A stretch of DNA of 64,000 nt from Paraspadella gotoi (GCA_051294375.1 CM119266.1:27142718-27206717), one strand, 5' to 3'. Counted from the first letter of the stretch, positions 1 through 12,157 are shown. A program made the numbers and translations. Notes: generated by a model not told the origin, from the letters alone.

Positions 1-600
1 TCGGGATCTGCTGATAAGCCGATCCGACTAAAAACTACTACGCTTTTATAGGTTAGGCTGGACTTACCGTTTTTTTTTAAATAAAAATTATTATGAATTA
101 TGATGAAGTTTTACAAAAGTGTGCGATCATAGTAAGTTAAAAATTTAGGTATAGCTTCTAATCTTGAAATAGCTTTGATATTTTTTTTTTGAATTTCTAC
201 TTCATTATGATTTACTGCAATATGCAAATGAGATTATAGTACTCATTATAATATCCAAATTAGTATATAGAAATTATTTAATCTAATTTAGATATTGCAG
301 TATATAATATTGAAGATGAAATCAAAAATTTTTTTTAATCTATAATAAAAATGGGAAATCAAAGAACCTTTTTAATGAGAAGCTATATCTTAATTTTAAT
401 ACAAATAAAAACAAAATCTTTTACAAGCTATGATTGGAAAAAATTGTAACAATTTCCAATTGTAAACAATTGTAACATTTTTTTTCCTTTCTTTTATTTC
501 TTTAAATTATATATATATTTTTCTTCCTATTTTTGTCAGTTGCTGCCTCTTCTGAACCCTTTAAAAACGAGTTCAGGCTCTGCAGTGATTGTACAACTGC
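1..600. other. AT-rich DNA without genes; hairpin at the left edge
   Basis: Bases 2-29 (GGATCTGCTGATAAGCCGATCC core) nearly match the hairpin at 54300-54330. The rest is AT-rich with no supported gene. Confidence 0.4.
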
Positions 601-920
601 CTTCCAGCAGCTGTCCAGATTTCTCTCTTTCTCTCTCTGTCTGTCTCTTTCTTTCTCTTTCTGTCTCTCTCTGTCTCTCTCTCTCTGTCTCTGTCTCTCT
701 CCCTCTCTGTGTACGATCTCTTGCGTGATCGTTTTTTGAAAAATTTTGATTATTTTTTTCCTTTTAAAAACTTTTTTATTATCGCCATTTATTCTGCGCT
801 TTTTTCTCAATGCAAAATCCCAAATTTACATCCGAGATTTTCGTGGATTTATTCTCTTTCTTTCTCTCTCTCTCTTTCTCTCTCTCTCTCCCTCTCTCTC
901 TTTCTCTCTCTCTTTCACTC
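601..920. repeat. (CT)n microsatellites
   Basis: Two imperfect CT/TCTG runs at 622-712 and 855-915. They generate long spurious Ser/Leu frames on one strand and Arg/Glu frames on the other. Confidence 0.8.
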
Positions 921-964
921 ATACACGCATTTGTTTGTTTTATTTATGATGAATGATTCATTGC

Positions 965-1165
965 GTCAATGAATGACTATCATCGCATCAATGAATGACT
1001 ATCATCGTATCAATGAATGATTATCATCACATCAATGAATGACTATCATCGCATCAATCATTTAGTTATTATCACATCAATCATTTGGTTATCATCACAT
1101 CGATCATTTGGTTATCATCGCATCAATTATTGGTTATCATCGCATCAATATTTGGTTATTATTGA
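965..1165. repeat. Minisatellite, about 22-bp unit
   Basis: Unit close to GAATGACTATCATCGCATCA (about 22 bp), four times, then a variant TTTGGTTATCATCACATCAA about five times. One array has changed into a second related variant. Confidence 0.7.
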
Positions 1166-2630
1166 AGGTAGGCGAGATCCTATTCTTTTAAGATATTTTT
1201 TTTAAATCGAAAGAGATTAAAAGTCCATAAAAAAGAAGAGAAAGACAAAAAGGGGGGAAAAAGTTTCGAGTTATAACAAAGAGGTTGTGAATTTCGATAA
1301 AAAAATACACGTAATGGACGACCTGACCAGCGACGACATGGCGATGAACCTTCAGTAGTGATTGAATATTAACCACCGACGTTGATTATCATGCATTAAT
1401 TATCAAAAATAGACATAGTTGTCACTGTTATTTTTGAATTTATAGTAACAACAACAACAACTACCGCAACTGCGGTTATTTCAAACTCAGGTGAAAGAGA
1501 CTTGCGAAGACGAGGTCGTCTTGGGCGACGAACAGCTGCGCCTCACCTTTTTTTTCCTTCGATACCTTAGTACTTTGAATACCAGAATGCTCCTTCAGTT
1601 TTAATACTTCAGTACTTATAAAATATTTCTTTATATATAGGCTTTACGCTTAACTTATTCCAAGTCCAATTTTCCTCCGATTCCTTTTTTTCTTTTAATT
1701 TTCACTTTTTTCTTTTTTTTTTTATTCTTTTCTCTAATTTTCTTTTATTCCTTTTCATTTCCTTCTCTTCCCCTTCCCTCACCTTTTCTCCTCTCCGCTT
1801 GAAATAACCTCTCCTTCCTTTTCCTCTCTTTCCTTCCCCTATCTTTATTCCCTTTTCCCTTCTTTCTTCTCTTTCATTCCCTGTTCCCCTTTTTACCTTT
1901 CTTTATTATCCTCCTCCTCCTCCTTCCCTTTGTCTTCCTCTTATGAAAACCTCGTCCATCCTCAATTCCATTTCCTCCTCCTCCTCCTCCTTCTCCTCCT
2001 CCTTTCCTCTTCTTTCTCCTCATTGTCGCATCATTTCCTCCGTCGCTTCGGGTTCTTAATATTTTTTTTTGTTCGCATATTTTTTTTTTAAGTTCCTGTC
2101 TCTCTTTCATTTCTTTTCTTTTAATTTGTTTGTTTGTCTTTCCCTTTTTTTTATTTTTTCTTTTTTCTTTTTTCTTTTTCTCTTTTTTATTTTTTTTATT
2201 TTTTTCGTCTTTATTATTTTTGTTCGGAGAGTCATAATGCGAAATGGAAAGAAAAGAACAAAATCAGGAAAGAAGAGAGAAAAATAATCAAAAATATAAA
2301 ACAACGAAAGGGAAAGAAAAAAATAATCAAAATAATGGACTTCAGACAAAGCGTAACGTGTCACTGGAGTGAATCAACGGAGTTAGTCAGTAAATGTATT
2401 AGCGTATGAGTGAATAAGTGAGTGATAAAAAGTAAATTAAAATAAAAAGATAGAAAATGGAGAAAAGAAGAAGAAGATGAAAGGAGGAAGGAAAGCGGAG
2501 GAAACTAAAAGGAAAGAAAAAGATGCGCGACCAAAAAAAAAAAAAAAAGAAAAGACAAAAAGAATTCCGCTGGGGAAGACTCGACTGGTAGACCGATTGT
2601 GGGAAAATGGGAAGAAAGGATTGGGGGGAG
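1166..2630. other. AT- and CT-rich DNA without supported genes
   Basis: The stretch 1680-2220 is almost pure pyrimidine on the plus strand, with CTC and TTC runs. From about 2230 it changes abruptly to purine. Open frames here are low-complexity only. Confidence 0.5.
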
Positions 2631-2634
2631 AGAA

Positions 2635-2880
2635 TGTATGGAGAAATGTGGGGGAATTGTGGAGGAATTGCGTTGAGAATTGTGGGGGAATTGTGAGGAG
2701 AATTGTGCGGGAATTGTGAGGACAATTGTGGGGAAATTGTGAATATAATTGTGAGAGAATTGTGAAGAAATTTTTAAGAGAATTGTGGGGAAATTGTGAG
2801 GATATTTAAAAAGGAATTTTGAGGAGAATTGTGGTGAGAACTATGGGGGAATTATGGGGGAATTTTGAGAAAAATATGGA
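2635..2880. repeat. GGGAATTGTGAGGA-type minisatellite
   Basis: About 20 imperfect copies of a 12-14-bp unit built on GAATTGTGNGG, increasingly diverged to the right. Confidence 0.7.
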
Positions 2881-2969
2881 GACGGGAAATGTATCAATTA
2901 CATAGTTTCGAATGACACTCTAACTCAGAACCTGTTTGAATTAAATTTAGGTTGATTGTGCTGACTCGT

Positions 2970-3285
2970 TACCCACTCAAGCGCCTTGCAGATGACCAGC
3001 GACTGGCCCCAACTACCCGCTCAACTCCTGGCAGATGCCCACTTCAGCGTCTGGCCTACCTTCCTGCTCAAGCGTCTTGCAGATGTCCTCTTTAGCGCCT
3101 AGCCCCCCTGCCCGCTCAAGCGCCTGGCAGATGCCCTCTTTAGCACACAGCTCCGCTGCACGCTCAAGCGCCTGGAAAATGCTATTTCTAGCGCTTCTCC
3201 CCCATGTCCGCTCAAGCGCCTGACAGATGCCCTCTTCAGCGCCTGGCCCCCCTGCCCGCTCAAGCGCCGAACAGATGCCCGATCA
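2970..3285. repeat. 48-bp minisatellite, open on both strands
   Basis: About six and a half copies of a 48-bp unit with core CGCTCAAGCGCCTGGCAGAT. Because 48 is a multiple of three, both strands read as a 16-residue repeat (minus strand: ASVRRLSGQGG-type). No start, splice or promoter context supports translation. Confidence 0.75.
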
Positions 3286-3380
3286 CGCATCAATCAGGCG
3301 AAAAAACAACGCGGGTTTTCCCTCGAGACTCGACGACAAACATGACGATTGAAACGGGAAAGGCCAACAGAGTCACTCTC

Positions 3381-3395
3381 TCTCTTTCTTTTCTC

Positions 3396-3444
<49 letters not shown>

Positions 3445-3475
3445 TTTTTTCTTTCTTTCTTTCTCTTTTTTCGTT
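3381..3475. repeat. (CTTT)n microsatellite
   Basis: Tetranucleotide array with a short interruption near 3441. Confidence 0.85.
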
Positions 3476-3694
3476 TTAATATTTATTTTGGTAGGCATAA
3501 TTTAATTTATTTCGATCTTTATTTTGCATTTTTTTTACATTTTTACATCTTAATTTCTTTTTTTCTTTCTTTTCTTCCTCATGTCTTCCATGTATTTCTT
3601 TAGTATTATATTTATGAAATTGGTACAACCTATTACTTGATCGATTTGTTTGTTTTCCTTTATTTTCCACCTTCATTTTCATTTCGGGAAGAGT

Positions 3695-3697
<3 letters not shown>

Positions 3698-3771
<74 letters not shown>
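3698..3771. repeat. (CT)n microsatellite
   Basis: About 37 dinucleotide copies with one CTAT variant. Confidence 0.85.
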
Positions 3772-3869
3772 TCCTTCCGGTTGTCACTCGCCTCTCAGGA
3801 GTTTCCTTCTTTCCTTTTCTCTCTTTGGCCGACGTCCAATTCTAATACGACGGGCGCGCCTCTTCGGCG

Positions 3870-4145
3870 TCGCTCTCGTTGTTATTGTTGTCGTTGTTAT
3901 TGTTGTCTATTTCGTTCTTCTCGTATATTGTTTTGCAAGTTGTTGTCGTCGCTATTTCCAAATAAGGTTTTGTTGTGAGAGTCGCCGCTTTGTTTTTCTC
4001 GTTACCTTTCTCGTCGTCGTCGTCGTCGTCGTTTTCGTCGAAGACTGTCGTAACTGTCGAACCGTTTTTGTTGTTGTTGTTGTTGTTGTTGTAATGGTAT
4101 GTGGTTGTCTTTATCGTCGTCGTCGCCGTCGTCGTCGTTGTCTTG
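3870..4145. repeat. (GTT/GTC)n-rich stretch
   Basis: Clusters of GTTGTT and GTCGTC triplets (for example 4012-4035 and 4068-4092) within otherwise unique DNA. The minus strand reads as Asn/Thr/Asp runs. Confidence 0.65.
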
Positions 4146-4227
4146 ATTTCACCTAAATCCTTCTCGATTGTTGTCCTCCTTCCGATCATTTTTCATATTT
4201 TGAGTGGAGGAAATCCGGTTGGTTGGT

Positions 4228-4232
4228 TGGTT

Positions 4233-4292
<60 letters not shown>
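4228..4292. repeat. (TTTC)n microsatellite
   Basis: Sixteen clean copies of TTTC. Confidence 0.9.
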
Positions 4293-4462
4293 TTTTGATC
4301 ATGCGTTCTTTCCGCTTGAAAGACAGAAACAGAGAGAGAGGGAGAAAGAGAAACCGAGAGAAAAGAAAGAGAGAGAGATGACAAGTATTCATCCTTCCAA
4401 AAAGTGAGTTATTCAAAAGAAGACAGCGGGAGAAGAGAAAAAAATTTGAAAATACTACGTAC

Positions 4463-4464
<2 letters not shown>

Positions 4465-4502
<38 letters not shown>

Positions 4503-5430
4503 TGAGAGAGTCGGGACTGATATCGAATGTAAAAAAAAATTAAAGAAGTTTAAAAATATATTTTGTAAATTCGTGCCTGGATTACTAATGAGAATATCGA
4601 AATATAAAGTTGTTCTATGAAATATATATATATTTTTTTTATATTGGTTGTACCAATTTCATATATATTTTTTCTCCAAGGAAAAACTTGAGAGCGCCGA
4701 GAAGAACGACTGCCTTCCGAAATCCGGATTGTCAATGCCGAGAGACAGAGTGGGAGGAATTTATTTCCGGGTGACGAATCGTCGAGTTTCGCAAATTCGC
4801 GCCGATTTTCAATGACCCCTGCCACGCCCACTTTTCCTCTTCCTCATCCTCCCCCTCCTCCTCATCTCGTTTCCTTCCTTTCTTTTCTCCTCAAATTCTA
4901 AACCCAAATTTTGAGTTAAAGGAGGAAGTTGTGCAAAATGGAATATCGCGAAAAAAGAAGGAAGATAATCATCATAATACTCAAAGTGCTCATTTCTAAA
5001 AAAAATAATAGATTTAAAAAAATGTGAAGATAGGGATCGTTGAGTGAAAAGTAAGTAATTACGAACGAGGAATATCCTGCGCAATAATACAAGTGAAAAG
5101 TTATGTGTAAAATTTAAAAAAAAATCGATTTTAATTGTTGCACACTGCGAAAGCTTTTAATTTTCGACACAAAAAACTTTGTGACTTTGTGATTAAATAT
5201 ATTTCAAAAAAGAATGCGCTAATTTCTCTTAAACATTCTCCTTGTGTCTTCGGGTAGGTCAAACCACCTCCGTTCTGTCTACCTTAACCACCATCACACT
5301 AAATCACCACCACCAGCACCACCTCTTTCACCACCGTCATCGCCGCTCTAGTCATTCAGTCGCCCATCATTTGGTTTTCAAAGCGACGGACCCACGACGC
5401 CTTTGACCGCGAGGGAAAAAGACGAAGGAG
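4465..5430. other. AT-rich DNA with a (GA)n run, no supported gene
   Basis: (GA)n at 4468-4499, then AT-rich sequence including the inverted SINE-like fragment at 4639. A CACCAC-rich part lies at 5290-5340. Confidence 0.4.
4639..4664 (-). repeat. SINE-like repeat, inverted fragment
   Basis: ATATTGGTTGTACCAATTTCAT is the reverse complement of the family start ATGAAATTGGTACAACCAAT. Another plus-strand fragment lies at 3613-3634. Confidence 0.35.
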
Positions 5431-5435
5431 CCAGA

Positions 5436-5677
5436 GATGATGATGATGATGACGATGATGATGATGATGATTTCATGGCGATGATGATAGTTGAGTCCAT
5501 AAAGATGATCTCTTCCGATCCTCTGCCGTCTACCGTCAGCCTCACCTCAGATTTTCGACTTTCTCACTTGACGTCGACTTCACCCTTTTCGCTTCTGGTC
5601 GTTGGTGAATGTCGACGTCGTCTTTATCATCCGCGTCCAGTTCGGTCTCCTGTAAGGATGCTATCCAATCTCTCTCC

Positions 5678-5724
<47 letters not shown>
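5436..5724. repeat. (GAT)n and (CT)n microsatellites
   Basis: GATGAT array at 5436-5472 (an Asp run in one frame) and CT array at 5682-5724, with unique GC-balanced DNA between. Confidence 0.8.
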
Positions 5725-5729
<5 letters not shown>

Positions 5730-6237
5730 CAGTCTCACTCCCTCTCACGCCCATTCAGTCCTTTCCCAATTTGCCGGAAGAAAATTTCTTTGCATGAATT
5801 TTCCGTTTCGCGGCCGAAGGAACGCGATTCATTTTACCGGATGATCCGGAAAAATTTCCCGGTTTCGAATCTACACAGGGAATAGTTTAATTATTTTTTT
5901 AAATGATTGAAAACTGTACTGCGAATTAATAACTGTACAGAATGAAAATATTCGATGGGGTAATTGTCTTCATTAGGCTACTTCACAAACACATTTAATT
6001 TTTATTTTTATATATAAAATTAATGATTCATTCATCAACAAGCAATTTAACTCCATTTTCTAAGTTAAAAACCAAAAAAATTATTGTAAGAAATTTATTA
6101 ACCCGCATATTCATTATATATTCTTGTATCAATGAAAACGGATTTACAATGGGTCACCCTGTAATCGACTCCCACTTCTCACGCAATTCAGTTTCCGTTC
6201 GCCCGATTTCCCCGTTTTCCTTCGCTCGATTCCTCGT

Positions 6238-6255
6238 TCATTCCTTCCTTCCTTC

Positions 6256-6310
<55 letters not shown>

Positions 6311-6446
6311 TCATTTTTCTGTTTCGTTATTTCTCATTTTCTCACATCCCTTTTTTCCCCATCTTTTATTTTCATATTTTCCCCCCCTATTTTTGTTATC
6401 TTTTTCTCTCTCTCCCTCTATCTATCTCCCTCTCTCTCTCTCTCCT

Positions 6447-6496
<50 letters not shown>

Positions 6497-6518
6497 CTTC
6501 TCCCCTCTCTCTCTCTCC

Positions 6519-6552
<34 letters not shown>
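6238..6552. repeat. (CTTT)n followed by interrupted (CT)n
   Basis: CTTT copies at 6240-6312, then several CT blocks at 6406-6552 separated by TCTCC or TTCTC breaks. A 255-codon frame across it is a repeat artefact. Confidence 0.85.
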
Positions 6553-6556
<4 letters not shown>

Positions 6557-6789
6557 CATGGGTATTCTCGAGATTTGCGGCGAGGAAGCCATGGTGTCCG
6601 GCCACCGAGCCCTTTGTCCACCATGGCCGGACCACGTGCCGCCGGCCAATTTTGCCGCCGGGACTTGAGGTCGCGATCGAGAGAAAAAAACTCTGATCGG
6701 GAGAAATCCGCGGATCAACAGGACACGTCCGGAGAATCGTGGTCGCGGACATTGTGTTTTTTCTTCTCTGGGTGCATTCTTTCATTTTA

Positions 6790-8130
6790 AATTTTCACAA
6801 TATTTTTTTTGGGAAAACTAACTCATATTATAAAATAACTTTTGGAATACAAGGCTATTGTCCTACCTAAAAACGATGTCGGAAAAATTTGACAAAAGAG
6901 AGAGAGAGAGATGAACTTAATTACAATGTTTGAATTGTTTTTAACATCATTCGTTTTTCTAGTTATCTATTTTGGCTTGTAAAAATCAAGATTTTAATGT
7001 TAATATTAAATTAGTTAATAGGCATGAGGAAAAAAAATTTGTTTACAAAAAAATTATTTAAAAAATTTAAATTAGTGCACAAAATTGATCATTATTAAAA
7101 ATAACTGAAAACGTTTGCCTTTGTATTAAATTTTAAAGCAACTAACAAATTAAACAGAAACCAGAAGTCCAACTTGTTGCGGCGCTGTGATTTCTCTTCA
7201 CAACACTTCCTTTTACTAATAATGACTTATGAAATTGGTACAATCAATATAAAAGTTATCCATTCATTTAATAAATAAGCTATCTTGCCCCTGACTTTGG
7301 ACAGGCTTTGGTGGTTTAAGCCTTCCATCAGTGTTCCATTCATCTAATTATGAATTTTTAATTGTTTTAATTTAAACACTGAAATGAAGCCGAAACATGT
7401 CTGTTTTACAATAAAATAAAATCGTTGTCAAAACTAAACTCAAACTGTCTTAAACACTGCAAATAAAAACAAAAATTTTTTTTCTCACTTAAACATTTAA
7501 TTGATTTAATATATTCTTTAATCTGTAATCTCGATTACCTAAATATCAATTTTTTCCAAAAAGTCTAGCAAAGTTTTTAACCCTGTCTTTTGTCTGGGAA
7601 AGCTGCCTTTGCGCCGAATTGTTTTGAGAGGTCCCTTTATACCGAGAGTGGAGAGTGGAGCAAAGCTGAAACAAAAGCCCGAGCAAAACAGTTGTCTGGA
7701 AATCTTAAGAGGAATCCTAAGCAATTTCGCCTGCCAGTATTCTTTTTTAATCATTTTTAAATCATTTATAATAGAAATTGTAATTTTTTTTGTTTCAGTT
7801 TAAAAAATATTAAATACAAATGATACAAATGAAAATTAAATAAAAATAGAAAACAATAATTAAGGGAAAAAAGAATAATTCAGAAAATTCAAAAATCATA
7901 GAAGATAGAAGATTTAAAAAAAAAAATAAATAGAGAAGAAGAGAGAGTCTGTGACCATATTTTTTTCACAAGTCAATTTGTTTATTTATTTCCTTCCTTT
8001 TTTATTTATTATTTTATTTATCATTTTATTTTTCATATTTTTTATTCTTTTGAGATTAAAGGAAAGAGAAGAAAAAAGTCTCGATCCGCGACTTTCAGCT
8101 CCGTAGGTATCGCGGACTCCGATCATTGAA
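6790..8130. other. AT-rich intergenic DNA with one SINE-like copy
   Basis: Apart from the dispersed repeat at 7226-7345, this is unique AT-rich sequence with scattered short frames and no coding signal. Confidence 0.4.
7226..7345 (+). repeat. SINE-like dispersed repeat, second full copy
   Basis: Matches 61680-61795 through the whole length with a few substitutions, including TTGGACAGGCTTTGGTGG. The sequence upstream (7150-7225) is not shared, so the shared unit starts near ATGAAATTGG. Confidence 0.5.
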
Positions 8131-8545
8131 GCCCGGATGCCGCGGCGAGAGGGGAGAGAAGAGAAGAGAAGAGAAGAGAATGACCCGTCGGGGTCAGTTT
8201 CGGGTCAGGTCCGCGACCTGAGCCGCGGACGGAGGAGAACAATAGCCGGCAGCCGGAAAACAATAGAGTGACCAAAATTGGGTCCGCGAAGTTCAAGTAT
8301 ATGCCTCCTTTCTTCCTCTCCCCCTCTCTCTCTCTTTTTCTCTCTCTCAGAGGAACCAATTCTCCCCTCGATCCGATAGAAAAAGTCCTCGTTGGCAGTC
8401 CCCGAGGTCGACACCACAGTCGCTTACACTAACCCATTGGCTTCACCCACAATCTCCCACTCTCACCCACGCCCCACGGCCCCACCTCACAGGTTCCGCC
8501 CCTCCCCCTTCGCGCCTTCGGTTGCTCTAAGAAAAATGCATTATG
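8090..8545. promoter_or_regulatory. GC-rich, CpG-containing island
   Basis: The GC content rises sharply around 8090-8270 and 8400-8540, with CCGCGGCGAGAGG and CCGCGACCTGAGC sequences. This could be a promoter island, but no adjacent gene start was found. Confidence 0.2.
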
Positions 8546-8619
8546 GATGCAGAGGGCGGGGCCGCCTATGAGCCATCCATTCTCCGGAGCGCTGACAGAA
8601 GTAATAGTTTAAGCGAGAG

Positions 8620-8622
8620 AGT

Positions 8623-8719
<97 letters not shown>

Positions 8720-8827
8720 AAAAAGAAATTTGGGAGAGAGAGAAAGAGAGAGAAAGGAGATTCGTGTAAAGGAGATGGAGGAAGGAGAAGGAGGGAGGAA
8801 AAAAATGTATTCGGCGTCCTCTGAGAG

Positions 8828-8875
<48 letters not shown>

Positions 8876-8930
8876 AAGGAGATTCCTTTAAAGGAGATGG
8901 AGGAAGGAGAAGGAGGGAGGAAAGAAAGTA
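8620..8930. repeat. (GA)n microsatellites with an internal duplication
   Basis: Long GA array at 8620-8715 and another at 8829-8879. Each is followed by the same AAAGGAGATGGAGGAAGGAG motif (about 8768 and 8890), so the repeat plus flank was duplicated. Confidence 0.8.
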
Positions 8931-9083
8931 AAACGGTCGTGAAGGAATGAGCAACTGATCCTTGTTGGTAAAATTGTAGTATGTTTTAATACAAACGTTT
9001 TTATTTTCAAATTGTTAGCCATTTACTTACTTTTTAAAATTGTTTACTTTCGGTTTAGGATCCAAATTTTTTTATTTTTTTAT

Positions 9084-9165
9084 ATGAAATCTTGTACAAT
9101 CAATATAAGATTATCTTGTATTTATTCAAAGAATTAGCTATCGGCCTTCGACACTTTTAAAAGTT
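9084..9165 (+). repeat. SINE-like repeat, diverged copy
   Basis: ATGAAATCTTGTACAATCAATATAAG followed by TTATTCAAAGAATTAGCTATC. It is similar in order to the 61680 copy but decayed. Confidence 0.35.
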
Positions 9166-9371
9166 ACAAACAGAGCAATACCATTCAATCGAGATTCAGT
9201 TAAGTTTATTAATCCCCAGAGCACCTGGCTTCCCTGTCAATGAAGAGGGAAAATATTTTTATAAACGGTTGACATCGTATTAAAGGATCACTCTTTGTTA
9301 AATGCCATACTATTTTGGGCTAATTTTAGGCAAATCTATATACTACATATTTTCTGATGCAAATGATTAAA

Positions 9372-9650
9372 GATTAAAACCAATATCTGGCTCAGATACA
9401 CAAAGTTCGCGAGAGTCTCTATCTTTCTCGCGCGATATTCTCTCGAAAATCCGACCTCGTTAAACCCGAATCTCTTTTTATCTCTTTATATCGAACATCG
9501 TTATTGAAAAATGTAAGAGACGCGAACCTCGTTTTGCTCAGCGGCGCTCGGATCGCGAGGTCGTTTGAACAGTGTATTTATTATTGAGGCCGACAGATGC
9601 GGGGATGAAAAGAAATCAAATAAACGATAAAAAAAAAGAGGGAGAGCGAG
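9372..9650. repeat. Gap-flanking duplicate, left copy
   Basis: 279 bases nearly identical to 10098-10364. The two copies sit on either side of N runs. Confidence 0.85.
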
Positions 9651-9970
9651 NNNNNNNNNNNNNNNNNNNNNNNNNNNNNNNNNNNNNNNNNNNNNNNNNN
9701 NNNNNNNNNNNNNNNNNNNNNNNNNNNNNNNNNNNNNNNNNNNNNNNNNNNNNNNNNNNNNNNNNNNNNNNNNNNNNNNNNNNNNNNNNNNNNNNNNNNN
9801 NNNNNNNNNNNNNNNNNNNNNNNNNNNNNNNNNNNNNNNNNNNNNNNNNNNNNNNNNNNNNNNNNNNNNNNNNNNNNNNNNNNNNNNNNNNNNNNNNNNN
9901 NNNNNNNNNNNNNNNNNNNNNNNNNNNNNNNNNNNNNNNNNNNNNNNNNNNNNNNNNNNNNNNNNNNNNN
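9651..9970. other. Assembly gap, 320 Ns
   Basis: Run of N. The sequence beside it is duplicated to the right of the gap. Confidence 1.
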
Positions 9971-10062
9971 GGGAAAGGGCGAGAGAGAGAGGGAGACAGA
10001 GAGAGGGAGAGAGAAAAGGAAAGAGAGTGAAAGAGAAGGAAAGAAAGGTGAAGTCTGGGAAA

Positions 10063-10087
10063 NNNNNNNNNNNNNNNNNNNNNNNNN
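10063..10087. other. Assembly gap, 25 Ns
   Basis: Run of N directly before the right copy of the gap-flanking duplicate. Confidence 1.
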
Positions 10088-10097
10088 AATTAATTAA

Positions 10098-10364
10098 GAT
10101 TAAACCAATATCTGGCTCGATACACAAAGTTCGCGAGAGTCTCTATCTTTCTGCGCGATATTCTCTCGAAACCGACCTCGTTAACCCGAATCTCTTTTTA
10201 TCTCTTTATATCGAACATCGTTATTGAAAAATGTAGAGACGCGAACCTCGTTTGCTCAGCGGCGCTCGGATCGCGGGTCGTTTTGAACAGTGTAGTATTA
10301 TGAGGCGACAGATGCGGGGATGAAAAGAAATCTAATAAACGATAAAAAAAAGAGGGAGAGCGAG
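10098..10364. repeat. Gap-flanking duplicate, right copy
   Basis: 267 bases matching 9372-9650 but 12 bases shorter, almost entirely through single-base losses in short runs. Confidence 0.85.
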
Positions 10365-10369
10365 ACGCA

Positions 10370-10380
10370 CTCTTGGAGAG

Positions 10381-10423
<43 letters not shown>

Positions 10424-10960
10424 GAGGAGAAGAGAGAGGAGAGAGAGAGAGAGAGAGAAAAAAAGAGAGAGAGAGAAGAAGAAAGGAAAGAAAAAAAGAG
10501 GAAAAGCGAGGTAAGGCCGGTAAAGGATCCGGTGAAGTCTGGAAAAAGGGCGAAGAGAGAGAGAGAGCTAAGGAGAGAGAGAGAAAGAAAAGAAAGGTAG
10601 TCCGGGGAAAGGGCGGAGAGAGAGAGGGAGACAGAGAGAGGGAGAGAGAAAAGGAAAGAGAGTGAAGAGAGAAAGAAAGGTGAAAGTCTGGGAAAAGGGC
10701 AGAGAGAGAGGGAGACAGAGAGGGGAAGAAGAAGAAAGGAAAGAGAGTGAAAGAGAAGGGAAAGAAAGGTGAAGTCTGGGAAAATGGCGAGGGAGAGAAT
10801 AGGAAGAAGAGTGACTGGGGAAACGGAAAGGGAACCTGACGAAAAAGAAGAGAGAGAGAGTGAAGATAGAGACAAGAGACGAGAGGAAGTCAGAAGTTAG
10901 CAAAGAGAAAATAAAAAAACTGAGAGGAGAGAGAGAGGAGGAGAGAGAGAGTTTGAATTT
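10370..10960. repeat. GA-rich satellite-like block
   Basis: GA runs with a recurring unit close to GGGAAAGGGCGGAGAGAGAG ... GGTGAAGTCTGG (about 70-90 bp, three to four imperfect copies). Part of it repeats 9971-10062. Confidence 0.7.
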
Positions 10961-11082
10961 CCCTCCTTCTTCATCGGGGTATTAATCGCATCCATCATCC
11001 GAAATTTTCTAAAGGCGTTGACGCTCCAGCGTTTTTCCTTTCGCGGCCCCGGATCCGAGCGCCGATAAAATGCATCCCCCCT

Positions 11083-11117
<35 letters not shown>

Positions 11118-11294
11118 CTCTCTCTTCTTCTCTCTCCTACTCTCCATTCTTCTCTCTCTCTCTCTCTTTCTCCTCTTCAATCTCCTCCCTTTCTCTCTTC
11201 TCTCCTTCTCTCGGCTCACTTTTTATAGATCTCCTTCACTATATGGTTCTCTTTTGTAGCAGATCAGAACGTTCCTACCGGGTCCTCTCTCGTC

Positions 11295-11350
<56 letters not shown>

Positions 11351-11355
11351 TTTTC
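11083..11355. repeat. (CT)n microsatellites
   Basis: CT runs at 11083-11210 and 11290-11352 with unique sequence between. Confidence 0.8.
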
Positions 11356-11446
11356 TCGCTTCCAATATCTGTCTTTCTTACATCGCAATATAGATATTAA
11401 AAAAATGTTAAGTCCGTCGGCAAAGGCAGCGTGGATGGCGCCGCGA

Positions 11447-11545
11447 CTTAAAGACTGATGGCACCTTTGGCACTGATAGCATTGATGGCACCGATGGCAC
11501 TTATGCCATTGATGGCACCGATGGCGTGGATGCCTTTTTGAAGTC
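11447..11545. repeat. GATGGCACCGAT-type short tandem repeat
   Basis: Imperfect 9- to 12-bp copies of TGATGGCACC and GATGGCACT. The minus strand reads as CHQCHR-like residues. Confidence 0.6.
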
Positions 11546-11633
11546 GAAGACATCGCTGGCATCGTCGCCAACGACTCTACCTCGGCGCTGGCAACGGCGG
11601 CGCTTCCTTCGGGTGGCGTCGCCTCGTTTACAG

Positions 11634-11634
11634 G

Positions 11635-11678
<44 letters not shown>

Positions 11679-11824
11679 TGTTGACGTTTTGTTTCCTTGA
11701 TTTATGATTTTGATTCTATTGTTGGAACCAAAATGTTCTTTTTTTTTGTTGTTGAAAAAAAAAAGCTTAAAATTGAATAAAAAAAGAAATCCGTAAATCA
11801 TGACGACGACGACGACGACGACAA
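11634..11824. repeat. (GAC)n arrays
   Basis: GAC triplets at 11637-11677 and 11800-11822. Every unit contains CpG. Confidence 0.8.
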
Positions 11825-12120
11825 TTGAATTCGTTCCACATGAGGATATAAAATAATAAAAAGGAAGAAATGCGAGAGAAGAGAGAGAGGAGAAGAGGAG
11901 GGCGAGAGAAAGGAGCGGAGCGAGAGGGGAGGGAGGGAGAGGAGGAGAGAGCGAAGGAAAAAGGAGGGAAGAGGAGGAGGAGACGTGAGAGAGAGACGAG
12001 ATGGGACCGAGGACAGCACCCGACGGGAGGGCGCGCGCGCAGATTGATGAGAGAGAGAGAGATTGAAGTTGTCCATTTTGATTGTCTTTCCTTCGATATA
12101 AAGAGGATTTTGGTTTTCCA

Positions 12121-12157
12121 TAAAATTGGCACAACCAATGAAATTATTCACACATGT
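12121..12157 (+). repeat. SINE-like repeat, short fragment
   Basis: AAAATTGGCACAACCAATGAAATTATTCAC keeps only the first part of the dispersed repeat with its hairpin core. Confidence 0.35.

Noticed and set aside
6023-6790. 255-codon open frame
   Set aside because: Most of it is CTTT and CT repeat translated as Phe/Leu/Ser; the ends show no coding signal.
10198-10903. 225-codon minus-strand frame
   Set aside because: A GA-rich repeat read in reverse gives Ser/Leu/Phe only.
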